NCBI RefSeq assembly: GCF_030818545.1
Contig: NZ_JAUTAH010000001.1
Span: 129,001 to 193,000 of the forward strand
Direction of reading: 5' to 3'
DNA length: 64,000 bases
Origin: Brevundimonas sp. SORGH_AS_0993
Lineage (GTDB): Bacteria > Pseudomonadota > Alphaproteobacteria > Caulobacterales > Caulobacteraceae
Shown: piece by piece, positions 35,071 through 43,945 of the stretch
Numbering within the stretch: position 1 is the stretch's first letter
Layout of the letters: each line of letters starts with the position of its first letter
Notes under the pieces: model-generated
Told to the model about the DNA's origin: nothing
Databases searched by the model: none
What the model saw: only the letters and a program-made list of their open reading frames with translations
Translations under genes and position numbers: made by a program

Positions 35071-35571
35071 TCAGCCGCCGGTGGCGGCGCCGTCGGTCAC
35101 GATCTCCTTCATGGCCGACTGCAGATAGTTCTGCGCGCCCATCAGCTCGATCAGCTTGTGCTGGTTCTCCAGGAAGTCGATGTGTTCTTCGGTGTCGGCC
35201 AGGATTTTCATTAGAAGGTCGCGGCTGACGTAGTCGCGGGCTTCCTCGCACTGGGTCACGGCGGCGGCGGTGGCGACGCGGCTGTCCAGCTCCAGCTGCA
35301 GGTCGGCGCCCAGGCATTCGATCGGGTCTTCGCCGACCTTCAGCTTGTGCAGGTCCTGCAGGTTCGGCAGGCCGTCCAGAAACAGGATGCGCTTGATCAG
35401 CATGTCCGAGTGCTTCATCTCGCCGATCGACTCTTCGTAGATCACGTTGCCGAGATGAGCCAGGCCCCAACTTTCGAACATTCGGGCGTGCAGGAAATAC
35501 TGATTCACCGCCGTCAGTTCGTTGGTCAGCACCGCATTCAGCGTGCGGAGGATTGCGGGGTCGCCCCTCAT
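35071..35571 (-). CDS. bfr: Bacterioferritin
   Basis: This is a haem-containing ferritin that oxidises Fe(II) and stores Fe(III) in a 24-mer. It has 166 residues from the ATG at 35571 (MRGDPAILRTLNAVLTNELT). The di-iron ligands are visible: the first Glu in TNELTAVNQYFLHA, EESIGEMKHSDMLIKR (Glu-x2-His), and the second helix pair in DTEEHIDFLENQ. The haem-ligand Met lies in EEMKH-like EMKHSDM. The bfd gene is upstream in the same direction, and iron-box-like sequences lie between and before them. Confidence 0.94.
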   Translation of the reverse strand: MRGDPAILRTLNAVLTNELTAVNQYFLHARMFESWGLAHLGNVIYEESIGEMKHSDMLIKRILFLDGLPNLQDLHKLKVGEDPIECLGADLQLELDSRVATAAAVTQCEEARDYVSRDLLMKILADTEEHIDFLENQHKLIELMGAQNYLQSAMKEIVTDGAATGG

Positions 35572-35634
35572 GGCCTGGGTCCTTTGTCTCTGTACGGCGC
35601 AGTCGCCGTCTGTCGAGCCAGGCAATAGCACAGT

Positions 35635-35695
35635 AAAACTCGCGTTGTTTATTTGCGAGTTTTTATCACCACATTGATATTGCGAGTGATTTTCG
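35635..35695 (-). promoter_or_regulatory. bfr upstream region: hairpin and TTGCGAGT boxes
   Basis: AAAACTCGC (35635-35643) pairs perfectly with GCGAGTTTT (35655-35663), a possible bfd terminator or operator. TTGCGAGT occurs at 35653-35660 and again at 35680-35687, the second inside TTGCGAGTGATTTTCG. The pattern resembles TTGCGA-type iron-responsive (Fur-like) boxes of alphaproteobacteria. The stretch is A/T-rich and lies just before bfr. Regulatory role is inferred. Confidence 0.45.
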
Positions 35696-35715
35696 GATAC
35701 GGCGGCCGATAAGGA

Positions 35716-35919
35716 CTATTCGGCTGCGAGTGCGAACGCTTCGCGGTTGTCTTGGATCATCTGACGCATTTCACACACGCATTTGGCGCACTGGGCCTGG
35801 CACTGGTGGCGGGCGAAGATGTCGCGCGGACGCTGGGCGCCGGCCTCGATGGCCTGGGCGACGTCACGCTGGCGAAGACCGTTGCAGTTGCAGACGTACA
35901 CGAGAGGGCGGGCGCTCAC
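35716..35919 (-). CDS. bfd: Bacterioferritin-associated ferredoxin (Bfd-like [2Fe-2S] protein)
   Basis: Bfd reduces the ferric core of bacterioferritin so that iron can be released. Using the GTG at 35919, the product has 67 residues; an ATG 11 codons upstream is an alternative. The cluster cysteines are visible as VYVCNCN near the start and CQAQCAKC about 30 residues on, the order of the BFD/Fer2_BFD domain. The short spacing of the second set fits the family. The gene precedes bfr in the same direction by 145 bp. Confidence 0.88.
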   Translation of the reverse strand: MSARPLVYVCNCNGLRQRDVAQAIEAGAQRPRDIFARHQCQAQCAKCVCEMRQMIQDNREAFALAAE

Positions 35920-35922
35920 TGA

Positions 35923-35973
35923 TTGCGACTGGTTCGCTATAGCAGGCCCCAAGGCGATTGCAAGTCGTTCTCA
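35923..35973 (-). promoter_or_regulatory. Candidate iron-regulator boxes upstream of bfd
   Basis: TTGCGACTGGTTCGC (35923-35937) and TTGCAAGTCGTTCTCA (35958-35973) lie just before the bfd start. The second is close to the TTGCGAATCATTCTCA form I associate with Fur-type boxes in this group. The assignment is by eye and the consensus is from memory. Confidence 0.38.
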
Positions 35974-36031
35974 GACCTTGCCGGGAACGGCGCCCGTTGA
36001 CGGATCGTCGCGGGCGAGGGCACTGAACGCC

Positions 36032-36697
36032 ATGGCCAAAGCTCCGCCCAAGACACCGACCGTTCCCGACCGTCCGCCCTGCCGGCTGTATCTGATCACC
36101 CCGCCGGCCATCCCTGACCTGGAGGCTTTCGCCGCGACCCTGGATCAGGCCCTTGCCGCCGGAGATGTGGCCGCCCTGCAAATCCGTCTGAAGCCGGCGC
36201 ACGAGGCCGCAATCCGCCAGGCGGTCGCGGTCCTGGCGCCGATCGCCCGGCGTCACGACGTGGCGGTGATTCTGAACGACCGGCCCGACCTAGCGCGGGC
36301 GACCGGCTGCGACGGCGTCCATATCGGCCAGGAGGACGGCTCCCTGGCCGAGGCGCGGCGGACGATGGGGCCGGACGCCATGATCGGCGTCACCTGCCAT
36401 GCGGACCGCGACCTGGCCTGGGATGCGGCCGAGGGCGGGGCCGACTATGTCGCCTTCGGCGCCTTCCATCCGACCGACACCAAGGACACGGTCCATCGTC
36501 CGTCGCCCGACCTGCTGACCGTCTGGCAGGAGACGGTAGAGGTCCCCTGCGTCGCCATCGGGGGGATCACCGTCGACAACTGCGCAGACCTGGCTCGCGC
36601 GGGGGCCGATTTCGTGGCGGTCAGCGCCGGGGTCTGGCGCCATCCCGAAGGTCCGGCCGCCGCAGTCAAGACCTTCAATCAACGATTGAAAATCTGA
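36032..36697 (+). CDS. thiE: Thiamine phosphate synthase
   Basis: ThiE joins hydroxymethylpyrimidine-PP and thiazole phosphate to give thiamine phosphate. It has 221 residues from the ATG at 36032 ([20 protein letters not shown]). TIM-barrel motifs include [47 protein letters not shown] and the phosphate-binding IGGITVDN. The loop [20 protein letters not shown] is close to the family's GPIFPTxTK motif. No other thi gene is nearby. An enzyme of the TenI subgroup remains possible. Confidence 0.85.
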   Translation: MAKAPPKTPTVPDRPPCRLYLITPPAIPDLEAFAATLDQALAAGDVAALQIRLKPAHEAAIRQAVAVLAPIARRHDVAVILNDRPDLARATGCDGVHIGQEDGSLAEARRTMGPDAMIGVTCHADRDLAWDAAEGGADYVAFGAFHPTDTKDTVHRPSPDLLTVWQETVEVPCVAIGGITVDNCADLARAGADFVAVSAGVWRHPEGPAAAVKTFNQRLKI

Positions 36698-36770
36698 TTC
36701 CATCCTCGACTTCAGGGGATATTAGGAACCCTGTGGTCTGGTCGTCGGTCAGTATCGTTCTGAGACCCCG

Positions 36771-38450
36771 ATGACCGCAAGCTCCGCGCTTCCCCTGGCG
36801 ATCGAAAGGCCCTCGGCCGACCCGCACCCGTCCGTCATCCGGGCGGGGGACGACGGCGCGCCCAGCGCCGCCCATCCGTTGGTTCCGGTCCTCATGGGCA
36901 TCGGAGTCGCCGTTCTGGTCGTCATGGCCGTCATGAACACGCGCAGTTCGGGGGCGGTCGCCGGCCTGTGGGGCGCGAACGGTCTGGCCGTCGGGGTCTG
37001 GCTGCGGACCGCGCGCGGCCGCCGTCAGGACGCTCTCTACGCCCTGGTCCTGAGCCTCAGCATCCTGATCGCCGAGCTGGTGGTCGGCAACAAGCCCGCC
37101 CTGTCCCTGATTTTCACCGCCGCCAGCATGCTGGAGGTCGTGACCGCCGTGGTCCTGGCCCGCCGGTTCGCCCCGACGCTGGACATGGGCACGCTCGGCG
37201 GCATGGTCCGGTTCCTGATCTGCGCGGCCCTGGTGGCCCCGATACCGGCCGCCGCCTTCAGTTCGCTGGCCCTCGACCAAATGGGGCCGCACGATCTGGT
37301 CGAGGGCTTCCAGACCTGGTGGTTCGGCCACGCGCTCGGCATCGCCGTGATCGGCGTGCTGATCCTGTCCCTGACCCCGTCGACCGTCGCGCGCCTGGGC
37401 ACGCCGCGCAAGCTGCTGGAGGGCGTCGTCCTGCTGAGCGCCGTGGTCGGCGTCTTCCTGGTCGGCTTTTCGGGGCAGCCCAAGCTGGGCTTCGTCATGA
37501 TCCCCGTGTTGCTGGCCGTCGCCGTGCGTTTGGGCGTCGCCGCCACCGGCGTCTCTCTTCTGGTTCTGGCCGTTCTGGTCGTCGGCGGGGCGATCGCAGG
37601 CGACGGCCCCTATACGGCCGGCCTGACATCCGGCGAGCAGGTGCTTCTGGCGCAGATGATGGTTCTGGTCGGCTTCTTGCCCATGCTTCCAATGGCCGCC
37701 GCTCTGGAAGAGCGTGATCGCCTGGCCGAAACCACCCAGGAGGGGCGTCGACGGGCCGAACGGGCGTCGGAGGCCAAGTCCCGCCTGCTGGCCAATGTAG
37801 CCCATGAGATCAAGAGCCCCGTGGCGGGCATCATCGGCATCGGCGACCTGTGGGCGCGCGGCGGTCTGGGCCCGGTCACGCCTCAGCAGGAAGAGATGGC
37901 CGACATGCTGGTCCGCACCGCCCGCCAGGTCGAGGCCCTGTCCCACGATCTGCTGGACGTCGCCCGCGCCGAGGCCGGCAGCGTCAAGGTCGAACTGCGT
38001 CCCACCGAGGTCTGCGGCCTGCTGGAGGACGTGCGCCGCGCCTCCCTGCTGCGCGCCGAGACCACCGAGGTCGAGATGGAGGTGGTCTGCGAGGGCGAGG
38101 GACTGATCGCCCTGGCCGATTCCCAACGCCTGGCCCAGGTGCTGCACAACCTGACCTCCAACGCCATCAAATACGGCGCCGCCGGCGGGCGCGTCGTGCT
38201 GCGCGCCACGCGCGTCCATGACGACATCCGGGTGGAGGTGATCGACTTCGGCCCCGGCCTGACGCCGCAGAAACAGGCCCAGCTGTTCGAACCCTTCAAC
38301 CGCCTGGGGCTGGAGCGTTCGACCATAGAAGGGCACGGCGTCGGCCTGGCCCTGGCCAAGCGGCTGATCGAGCTTCAGGGCGGCGTCATCGGCGTTCAGT
38401 CCACGCCGGGGCAGGGCGCGATCTTCTGGATTCAGATTCCGGCCGCGTGA
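36771..38450 (+). CDS. Membrane sensor histidine kinase with a MASE1-like N-terminal domain
   Basis: The product has 559 residues. After about 35 soluble residues, eight or so hydrophobic helices (about 38-320) form a MASE1-like membrane sensor. A linker (EERDRLAETTQEGRRRAERA) leads to HisKA with the phospho-His in LANVAHEIKSPVAGI. The ATPase domain has N box HNLTSNAIKYG, G1 DFGPGLT and G2 GHGVGLALAKRL. There is no receiver domain and no adjacent response regulator, so it is an orphan kinase. The signal is unknown. Confidence 0.87.
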   Translation: MTASSALPLAIERPSADPHPSVIRAGDDGAPSAAHPLVPVLMGIGVAVLVVMAVMNTRSSGAVAGLWGANGLAVGVWLRTARGRRQDALYALVLSLSILIAELVVGNKPALSLIFTAASMLEVVTAVVLARRFAPTLDMGTLGGMVRFLICAALVAPIPAAAFSSLALDQMGPHDLVEGFQTWWFGHALGIAVIGVLILSLTPSTVARLGTPRKLLEGVVLLSAVVGVFLVGFSGQPKLGFVMIPVLLAVAVRLGVAATGVSLLVLAVLVVGGAIAGDGPYTAGLTSGEQVLLAQMMVLVGFLPMLPMAAALEERDRLAETTQEGRRRAERASEAKSRLLANVAHEIKSPVAGIIGIGDLWARGGLGPVTPQQEEMADMLVRTARQVEALSHDLLDVARAEAGSVKVELRPTEVCGLLEDVRRASLLRAETTEVEMEVVCEGEGLIALADSQRLAQVLHNLTSNAIKYGAAGGRVVLRATRVHDDIRVEVIDFGPGLTPQKQAQLFEPFNRLGLERSTIEGHGVGLALAKRLIELQGGVIGVQSTPGQGAIFWIQIPAA

Positions 38451-38498
38451 TTCCCGGACGGCCTTGCCGATCCGCCGCTGCGGGGCCAAGGTCCGGCC

Positions 38499-39245
38499 AT
38501 GTCCATCCTCGTCCTCGCCGCCGCCCTTCTGTCCGGCCAGAGCGCCGCGCCGCGCACCGGCTCCGACTTGACCCGCGACCTGAACAGCGCCCCGCCCTCG
38601 GCCGTCCAGCCCCAGCGCCCGTCCGCCGCGCCTCCGGCGCCGACCCAGGCTCAAGCCCAGATCCAGGCCCCCGCGACGGCGCCGCGCCGCGCGCCCGCCG
38701 CCGCGCCGCGCACGACCCCCGCTGTTGCAACCCCGGCTCCTGCGGCCCAGGAGGGTCCTGCGACTCAGGTTCCTGCGACCCAGGCCCAGCCCGCGCCGCG
38801 TCCTGTGACTACGCCCCCGACCCCGGCTCAGGCTGCGCCCCCGCCTGAAAGTCAGCCGGAAGCGCCGCCGCCGCCTGCGCCTGCGCCCCTGACGGCCGAG
38901 GCCATCGCCGCCTTGCCCTTCCATCTGGAGCTGCCGGCCGATGCGGTCGTGACGGCCTCGCCCGCCGGCTCTGACGCCAATATCTATGCCGTGCGGCGCG
39001 GCGGGCGGACCCTGCTGATGATCTACGCCGGTCCGGCGTCGCAGTTTCCGATCTTCGACGGTCAGACGGTTCGCGCGGGCGGCCGCACGTCCGTCGTCGT
39101 GACCGAGGGCGGCCGACGCCTGGCGATGGAGCATCTGTTCCAGCGCGCGAGCGCCCCGACCGAGATCCACGTCTGGGTCGCCAGTCCCGACGGCCCCGAC
39201 CGCGATCTGGCCGAACGCATCGGCCAGTCGGTCGACGTCCGCTAG
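38499..39245 (+). CDS. Pro/Ala/Gln-rich protein with a small C-terminal globular domain
   Basis: The 248-residue product starts with a hydrophobic signal-like segment (MSILVLAAALLSGQSAA). About 110 residues of low-complexity Pro, Ala, Gln and Thr repeats follow (for example PAPTQAQAQIQAPATAP). A compact domain of about 110 residues begins at LTAEAIAALPFHLELPADAV. The shape suggests an exported protein with a flexible spacer to cross or span part of the envelope. I do not recognise the C-terminal domain. It lies 48 bp after the kinase gene and may be co-transcribed with it. Confidence 0.65.
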   Translation: MSILVLAAALLSGQSAAPRTGSDLTRDLNSAPPSAVQPQRPSAAPPAPTQAQAQIQAPATAPRRAPAAAPRTTPAVATPAPAAQEGPATQVPATQAQPAPRPVTTPPTPAQAAPPPESQPEAPPPPAPAPLTAEAIAALPFHLELPADAVVTASPAGSDANIYAVRRGGRTLLMIYAGPASQFPIFDGQTVRAGGRTSVVVTEGGRRLAMEHLFQRASAPTEIHVWVASPDGPDRDLAERIGQSVDVR

Positions 39246-39263
39246 AGCCTGATGGTTTAGGCC
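39243..39263 (+). repeat. TAGAGCCTGAT-type extragenic motif overlapping a stop codon
   Basis: TAGAGCCTGATGGTTTAG matches the dispersed motif seen at 40955, 42664 and 53179. The motif's first three bases are the TAG stop of the Pro/Ala-rich protein gene. Confidence 0.45.
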
Positions 39264-39267
39264 GTCG

Positions 39268-39609
39268 TCAGTCCTCGGACCAGACGGCCAATTCGGTCCC
39301 GGCCGGATCGGTGAAATGGAACCGTCGCCCGCCGGGGAAGGCGTAGATGGGCTTCACGATGCGCCCGCCCGCCGCCTCGACCTTGACCTGCATGGCCTCC
39401 AGGTCCTGGGCGTAGAGGACGGGCAGGGGGGCCGGCGTCCGGTCGGCGGGATCGGCGTCGAACCCGCCGTCCAGCCCCTGGTCGAAGGCGGCGTAGGTCG
39501 GGCCATAGTCGATGAAGGTCCAGCCGAAGGCCTGGCCATAGAAGGCTTTGGTCTGCGGCAGGACCGTCGCAGGCAGTTCGAGATAGTCCAGCTTTCCGTC
39601 TTCACGCAC
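39268..39609 (-). CDS. VOC-family (glyoxalase/bleomycin-resistance-like) protein
   Basis: With a GTG start at 39609 the product has 113 residues and reads MREDGKLDYLELPATVLPQT, the typical start of a single-domain VOC protein. The first beta-alpha-beta module has AFYGQAFGWTFIDYGPTYAAF; the second has VKVEAAGGRIVKPIYAFPGG and ends FHFTDPAGTELAVW. An ATG nine codons upstream (39636) is the other option. VOC proteins bind a divalent metal and act on small electrophiles or drugs; substrate unknown. It is unlike the VOC protein at 59843. Confidence 0.83.
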   Translation of the reverse strand: MREDGKLDYLELPATVLPQTKAFYGQAFGWTFIDYGPTYAAFDQGLDGGFDADPADRTPAPLPVLYAQDLEAMQVKVEAAGGRIVKPIYAFPGGRRFHFTDPAGTELAVWSED

Positions 39610-39707
39610 GGTTGATCTCCCGGATCGAAACGCCACCGCTCAGACCTCTTGCATGGCGACGAGTCCTGCGCAAACCTGCAAACGGTTCGCAGTTGCAGGA
39701 GTCGGCG

Positions 39708-39854
39708 ATGATCGTGATGACGACAGGGCTCGCGGGCCTGATGGCCCTGATGCGACAGGACGCCCGCCCCAGCCCGCGGCCGACCTCCGCCCCGCTGGCC
39801 GTCGCCTCGCTGACCGTCGCCGGGCGACGATCCGGTGGTCCGCGGCCGAACTGA
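39708..39854 (+). CDS. Possible small hypothetical protein
   Basis: An ATG at 39708 preceded by CAGGAG opens 48 codons (MIVMTTGLAGLMALMRQDAR...), with a short hydrophobic start and a Pro/Arg/Ser-rich rest. It ends 5 bp before the converging aroC stop. The ribosome site is good, but nothing in the sequence confirms a function and the composition could be chance in GC-rich DNA. Confidence 0.3.
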   Translation: MIVMTTGLAGLMALMRQDARPSPRPTSAPLAVASLTVAGRRSGGPRPN

Positions 39855-39859
39855 TCCGA

Positions 39860-40945
39860 TCAGCCGACCTGGGCCCGGTGCCTCAGGAAGGCGTCGGCCA
39901 GGACGCAGGCGGCCATCGCCTCCACCACCGGCACGGCGCGCAGGGCGACGCACGGGTCGTGGCGCCCCTTGGTCCTCAGATCGGTCTCGGCGCCGTCGCG
40001 CGTGACGGTCTGGCGCGGCGTCAGGATGGAGGAGGTGGGCTTGAACGCCACACGCGCTGTCACCGGCTGGCCCGTCGAAATCCCGCCCAGGACCCCGCCC
40101 GCCTGGTTCGACAGGAAGACCGGCCGTCCCTCGGCGTCCAGCCGCATCTGGTCGGCGTTCTCCTCGCCCGTCAGTTCGGCTGCGGCGAAGCCTGCGCCGA
40201 TCTCCACCCCCTTGGCCGCGTTGATCGACATCAGAGCGGCGGCTAGTTCGGAATCCAGCTTGCCGTAGATCGGCGCGCCCCAGCCGGCGGGAATCCCCGT
40301 CGCCTCCAGCGCCACCACCGCCCCGATGGAGGAGCCGGCCTTCCGCACCTCGTCCAGATAGGCTTCCCACGCCGGAACCACGGCGGCCGAGGCGGCGAAC
40401 AGCGGGTTGTCGTGCACGGCGTCGAAATCCACGGCCTCGGGCTCGATCCGGTGCGGTCCGATCTGCACCACGCCGGCCCTGATCTTCACGCCGTCGCCCA
40501 GCACCTTGCGGGCCACCGCCCCGGCCGCCACGCGGCTGGCCGTCTCGCGCGCCGAGGACCGGCCGCCGCCCCGGTGGTCGCGCACCCCGTATTTGGTCTG
40601 ATAGGCGAAGTCGGCATGGCCGGGCCGATAGGCGCGGACGATCTCTCCATAGTCCTTGGACCGCTGGTCCTCGTTCTCGATCAGGATGGAGAGGGGCGTC
40701 CCCGTCGTCACCGGCCCTGCGCCGTCGTCGAACACGCCCGACAGGATGCGCGCCGTGTCGCTTTCCCGGCGTTGGGTGACGAAGCGGCTGCCGCCGGGCT
40801 TGCGCTGGTCCAGCCAAGGCTGCAGATCGGCCTCGGTCAGCGGGATCATCGGCGGGCAGCCGTCCACGACGCAGCCGATGGCTGGGCCGTGGCTTTCGCC
40901 CCAGGTGGTCACGCGAAACAGATGGCCGAAGGTGTTGTGCGACAT
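39860..40945 (-). CDS. aroC: Chorismate synthase
   Basis: AroC converts EPSP to chorismate with reduced FMN, the last step of the shikimate pathway. It has 361 residues, the family length. Signatures present are [20 protein letters not shown] at the start, [21 protein letters not shown] with key run [16 protein letters not shown], and the C-terminal block [19 protein letters not shown]. No other aro gene lies nearby. The start lies 10 bp after a dispersed TAGAGCATGATCG motif. Confidence 0.96.
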   Translation of the reverse strand: MSHNTFGHLFRVTTWGESHGPAIGCVVDGCPPMIPLTEADLQPWLDQRKPGGSRFVTQRRESDTARILSGVFDDGAGPVTTGTPLSILIENEDQRSKDYGEIVRAYRPGHADFAYQTKYGVRDHRGGGRSSARETASRVAAGAVARKVLGDGVKIRAGVVQIGPHRIEPEAVDFDAVHDNPLFAASAAVVPAWEAYLDEVRKAGSSIGAVVALEATGIPAGWGAPIYGKLDSELAAALMSINAAKGVEIGAGFAAAELTGEENADQMRLDAEGRPVFLSNQAGGVLGGISTGQPVTARVAFKPTSSILTPRQTVTRDGAETDLRTKGRHDPCVALRAVPVVEAMAACVLADAFLRHRAQVG

Positions 40946-40954
40946 GGGGCCGAC

Positions 40955-40983
40955 TTAGAGCATGATCGTTTCGGACGGAACCG
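40955..40983 (+). repeat. Copy of the AGAGC-TGATCGTTTC extragenic motif
   Basis: TTAGAGCATGATCGTTTCGG followed by ACGGAACCG lies between the aroC start and the J-domain gene's end. It is the fullest of four related copies in the window; the others are at 39243, 42664 and 53179. Confidence 0.55.
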
Positions 40984-41018
40984 CTGTTCGCCGCGGGCGC
41001 GGGCAAGAAACGTGCGCG

Positions 41019-41765
41019 TCAGGCCGCCAGCCGCTCGGGCGTCCACGCGCGGGTGAAGCGCAGCAACAGGTCTCCCGCCGCCGACGGCGTGTCCTGGGTA
41101 GGCGTCAGACTGACGAACAGATGCCCGGCCGGACGTGATCCGCGCGCGGGCAGGCCCAGCCCCTTCAGCCGCACCCGCACCGGCGCGGCCCTGTCGGGCG
41201 TGATCCAGGCCGAACGCGGCCCGGCGTGGGTTTCGATCTCGACCCGGCCGCCGTCGGCCATCGTCCGCCGTTCGACCGGCCAGGTCATGAACAGGTCGTC
41301 GCCCAGGACGGACAGCCCGTCCTGGGCCCGGATCAGAACCGGCAGATACAGGTCGCCGCCGTCCCTGGCCCCGCCTCTCAGCCTCAGATGATCGCCGGTC
41401 CTCAGGCCCGCCGGCGCCGCGATCCGCACCGTCCGGCCGCCCAGACCTGAGCCCAGACGCAGCTCGACCGGCGCGCCCGTCACCGCCTGCAGGGGGGTGA
41501 CGACCAGCACGGGCGCGGGCGGGGGACGATCCTGGGGCGCCGCCAGGGCGGGGCGCGCCGGCTGATGCGCCTGGATCAGGCGATAGGCGGCGATCACGCG
41601 GCGGAACCGCTCGGCGTCGCCCTGAACCTGGTCGGGCCGCGCCGCCTTGACCGCCGTGCGGAAGGCGGCCTTCAGCGCAGCCGCATCCGCGCCTTCGCTC
41701 AGCCCCAGCGTGGCCAGGGCGTCGCGGACGCCGGAGACGTCGATGGAAGAGGCGCGCGCGTTCAT
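41019..41765 (-). CDS. J-domain-like protein with DnaJ C-terminal domain, HPD motif lost
   Basis: The 248-residue protein has an N-terminal J-like domain (about 10-70: VRDALATLGLSEGADAAALK, then FRTAVKAARPDQ). The DnaJ C-terminal substrate-binding domain follows from about residue 85 (GAPVELRLGSGLGGRTVRIA, LRLRGGARDGGDLYLPV and GLGLPARG). In the J domain the essential His-Pro-Asp is Arg-Pro-Asp, so it is unlikely to stimulate DnaK in the usual way. There is no zinc-finger or Gly/Phe region. It could be a holdase or regulate another J protein. Upstream, between it and pdxH, lies a tandem-repeat array. Confidence 0.78.
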   Translation of the reverse strand: MNARASSIDVSGVRDALATLGLSEGADAAALKAAFRTAVKAARPDQVQGDAERFRRVIAAYRLIQAHQPARPALAAPQDRPPPAPVLVVTPLQAVTGAPVELRLGSGLGGRTVRIAAPAGLRTGDHLRLRGGARDGGDLYLPVLIRAQDGLSVLGDDLFMTWPVERRTMADGGRVEIETHAGPRSAWITPDRAAPVRVRLKGLGLPARGSRPAGHLFVSLTPTQDTPSAAGDLLLRFTRAWTPERLAA

Positions 41766-41820
41766 CTCCTCAAGCTTGGCCCGAACAGGGTCAACGCGCG
41801 GTTAACTGCTTTTTTGTTTG

Positions 41821-41927
41821 GCCTACCGTGCTTCGCGCTGCTTGAGGCCATTGTTCTGCGCCTACCGCGCGTTGCGCTGCTTGAGGCCATTGTTCTGCGC
41901 TTACCGCGCTTCGCGCTGCTTGAGGCC
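41821..41927. repeat. Tandem repeat array, 39-bp unit, about 2.7 copies
   Basis: Units start at 41821, 41860 and 41899. Each reads about GCCTACCGCGCTTCGCGCTG followed by CTTGAGGCCATTGTTCTGC; the third stops after TTGAGGCC. Copies differ at only a few positions. The inverse complement contains CTCAAGC and AGCGCGAAGCGCGGTA, shared with the array at 48601. It lies in the divergent space between the J-domain gene and pdxH. Confidence 0.85.
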
Positions 41928-41991
41928 GGGGCGCCGCCCGGTTTTGACTCGGATCATTTTCACCGCGCGCCAGAGCCGCTAGACCCCTCTC

Positions 41992-42666
41992 ATGACCGCA
42001 CCCGTGATCCCGCCCAGCCCGTCGCGTGAGGAATACGCCCGCGATTACGCCGCCGCCCTGGCCGCCAATGGCGACGAGACCCTCTTCGACCGGCCCGAGC
42101 CGATCGGCCTGTTCACCCAGTGGCTGGCAGAGGCCGGGGCGCATGAGATCAACGATCCCAACGCCATGACCCTGTCCACCCTGGACGCCGACGGCCTGCC
42201 CGACGCGCGGATCGTGCTGCTGAAGGACGTGGATGAGCGCGGCTTCACCTTCTATTCCAACCGCGAAAGCGCCAAGGGCCTGCAATTGGCCGTCCATCCC
42301 GTCGCCGCCCTGACGTTCCACTGGAAGAGCCTGCGCCGTCAGGTCCGGGTGCGTGGAACGGTCCAGCCCGTCACGACCGAGGAGGCCGACGCCTATTTCG
42401 CCAGCCGCGCGCGCGAAAGCCGCATCGGCGCCTGGGCCTCGGACCAGTCTCGCCCCCTGTCGGATCGCACCGTGCTGGAAGAGGCGGTGGGCCGCGAAAC
42501 CGCACGGTTCGACGGCCAGGACGTTCCACGTCCCGAACGCTGGACCGGCTGGCGCGTCGTGCCGACGGCGGTGGAGTTCTGGCGCGACCGGCCCTTCCGC
42601 CTGCACGACCGACTGCGCTTCACCCGCGACGGCGACGCCTGGACCCGCGAACGCCTCTGGCCCTAG
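41992..42666 (+). CDS. pdxH: Pyridoxamine/pyridoxine 5'-phosphate oxidase
   Basis: PdxH oxidises PNP or PMP to pyridoxal phosphate with FMN. It has 224 residues. Family motifs are NAMTLSTLDADGLPDARIVL, LKDVDERGFTFYSNRESAKG, and the C-terminal signature PTAVEFWRDRPFRLHDRLRF. The FMN-contact segment FHWKSLRRQVRVRG is also present. PLP serves enzymes encoded across the cell. The stop codon TAG forms part of a dispersed repeat. Confidence 0.95.
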   Translation: MTAPVIPPSPSREEYARDYAAALAANGDETLFDRPEPIGLFTQWLAEAGAHEINDPNAMTLSTLDADGLPDARIVLLKDVDERGFTFYSNRESAKGLQLAVHPVAALTFHWKSLRRQVRVRGTVQPVTTEEADAYFASRARESRIGAWASDQSRPLSDRTVLEEAVGRETARFDGQDVPRPERWTGWRVVPTAVEFWRDRPFRLHDRLRFTRDGDAWTRERLWP

Positions 42667-42691
42667 AGTCTGATCGTTTCAAGCGGGATCA
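42664..42691 (+). repeat. TAGAGTCTGATCGTTTC extragenic motif at the pdxH stop
   Basis: TAGAGTCTGATCGTTTCAAG followed by CGGGATCA starts at the pdxH stop codon and runs to the end of the converging queA gene. It matches the motif at 40955 over AGAG-N-CTGATCGTTTC. Confidence 0.55.
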
Positions 42692-43774
42692 CGCCCGGAA
42701 CAGCAGCGACCCGTCGCCATAGGAATAGAACCGATACCCCTCGGCCACCGCATGGGCATAGGCCGCCTTCATCGTCGCCTGGCCGGCGAAGGCGCTAACC
42801 AGCATGAACAGGGTCGATTTCGGCAGGTGGAAGTTGGTCATCAGCACATCGACCGCCCGGAACCGATAGCCGGGCGTGATGAAGATGGCCGTGTCGCCAT
42901 GGAACGGGCGGACCTCTCCATCCTCGGTCGTCGCGCTTTCCAGCAGCCTCAGCGACGTGGTGCCGACGCAGACGATGCGCCCGCCGTTCGCGTGGACGGC
43001 GTTCAGGGCGGCGGCGGTGGTGGCTGATACCTCGCCCCATTCTCTGTGCATCCTGTGGTCGGCCAGGTCGTCGGCCTTGACCGGCAGGAAGGTGCCGGCC
43101 CCGACGTGCAGCGTCACCGCATGGGTCGACACGCCGCGCGCGCGGATGGCGTCCAGCAGGGCAGGGGTGAAGTGAAGCCCGGCCGTCGGCGCCGCGACCG
43201 ACCCGTCGTGTTCGGCGAAGACGGTCTGATAGTCGGAACGGTCGCGGTCGTCCTCGGGCCGTTTGGCGGCGATATAGGGGGGCAGGGGCATGACCCCGAC
43301 ATCGCGGATGACATCGTCCAGCGCAGGACCCGACAGGTCGAACTTCAGCGTGACCAGACCGTCCTCGCCCTTGGCCTGGACCGTCGCATCCAGCCGCCCC
43401 AGGTCGCAGGCGGCGTCCCCCGCCGCGCCAAATCTTATCTTGTCCCCCGCCTTGATCCGCTTGCCCGGCTTCATGAACGCGGACCAGACGTCGGGCGCGT
43501 CGCGGTGATGCAGCGTCGCCTCCACCTCCACCGTCAGCCTCTCGCCCTCAGGGCTGATCCTTTGGCGCACGCCCGACAGCCGTGCCGGAATCACCCGCGT
43601 ATCGTTGAACACCAGGGCGTCGCCGGGACGCAGGAATTCCGGCAGGTCGCGCACGATCCGATCTTCCAAGGTCTCGCCCCGAACCACCAGCAGCCGGGCG
43701 GAATCACGCGGATCGGCCGGCCGCAGGGCGATGCGGTCCTCGGGCAGGTCGAAATCGAAATCGGCGGTCTTCAT
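42689..43774 (-). CDS. queA: S-adenosylmethionine:tRNA ribosyltransferase-isomerase QueA
   Basis: QueA transfers the ribosyl part of SAM to preQ1 in tRNA, giving epoxyqueuosine. It has 361 residues beginning [20 protein letters not shown]. Family motifs include [54 protein letters not shown] and the C-terminal [19 protein letters not shown]. With queC, queE and queD at 55-56.7 kb, several steps of queuosine synthesis are encoded in this window. tgt and queF/queG were not seen. Confidence 0.95.
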   Translation of the reverse strand: MKTADFDFDLPEDRIALRPADPRDSARLLVVRGETLEDRIVRDLPEFLRPGDALVFNDTRVIPARLSGVRQRISPEGERLTVEVEATLHHRDAPDVWSAFMKPGKRIKAGDKIRFGAAGDAACDLGRLDATVQAKGEDGLVTLKFDLSGPALDDVIRDVGVMPLPPYIAAKRPEDDRDRSDYQTVFAEHDGSVAAPTAGLHFTPALLDAIRARGVSTHAVTLHVGAGTFLPVKADDLADHRMHREWGEVSATTAAALNAVHANGGRIVCVGTTSLRLLESATTEDGEVRPFHGDTAIFITPGYRFRAVDVLMTNFHLPKSTLFMLVSAFAGQATMKAAYAHAVAEGYRFYSYGDGSLLFRA

Positions 43775-43945
43775 CGCGCGCTCTATAGGGGCGTCCGGCG
43801 GGCCGCGCCATGTCGCGGCGACCTGGGCGCGTATGGTCGATGCATCATGCCTTGTTTCCCCTGCGGATTTTCCGTCCCGCCCGCCATCTTCCGATCAAGC
43901 CTCGCCGCCGTGGTAAGCTGACGCACGGTCTTTGACAGCGTGATT

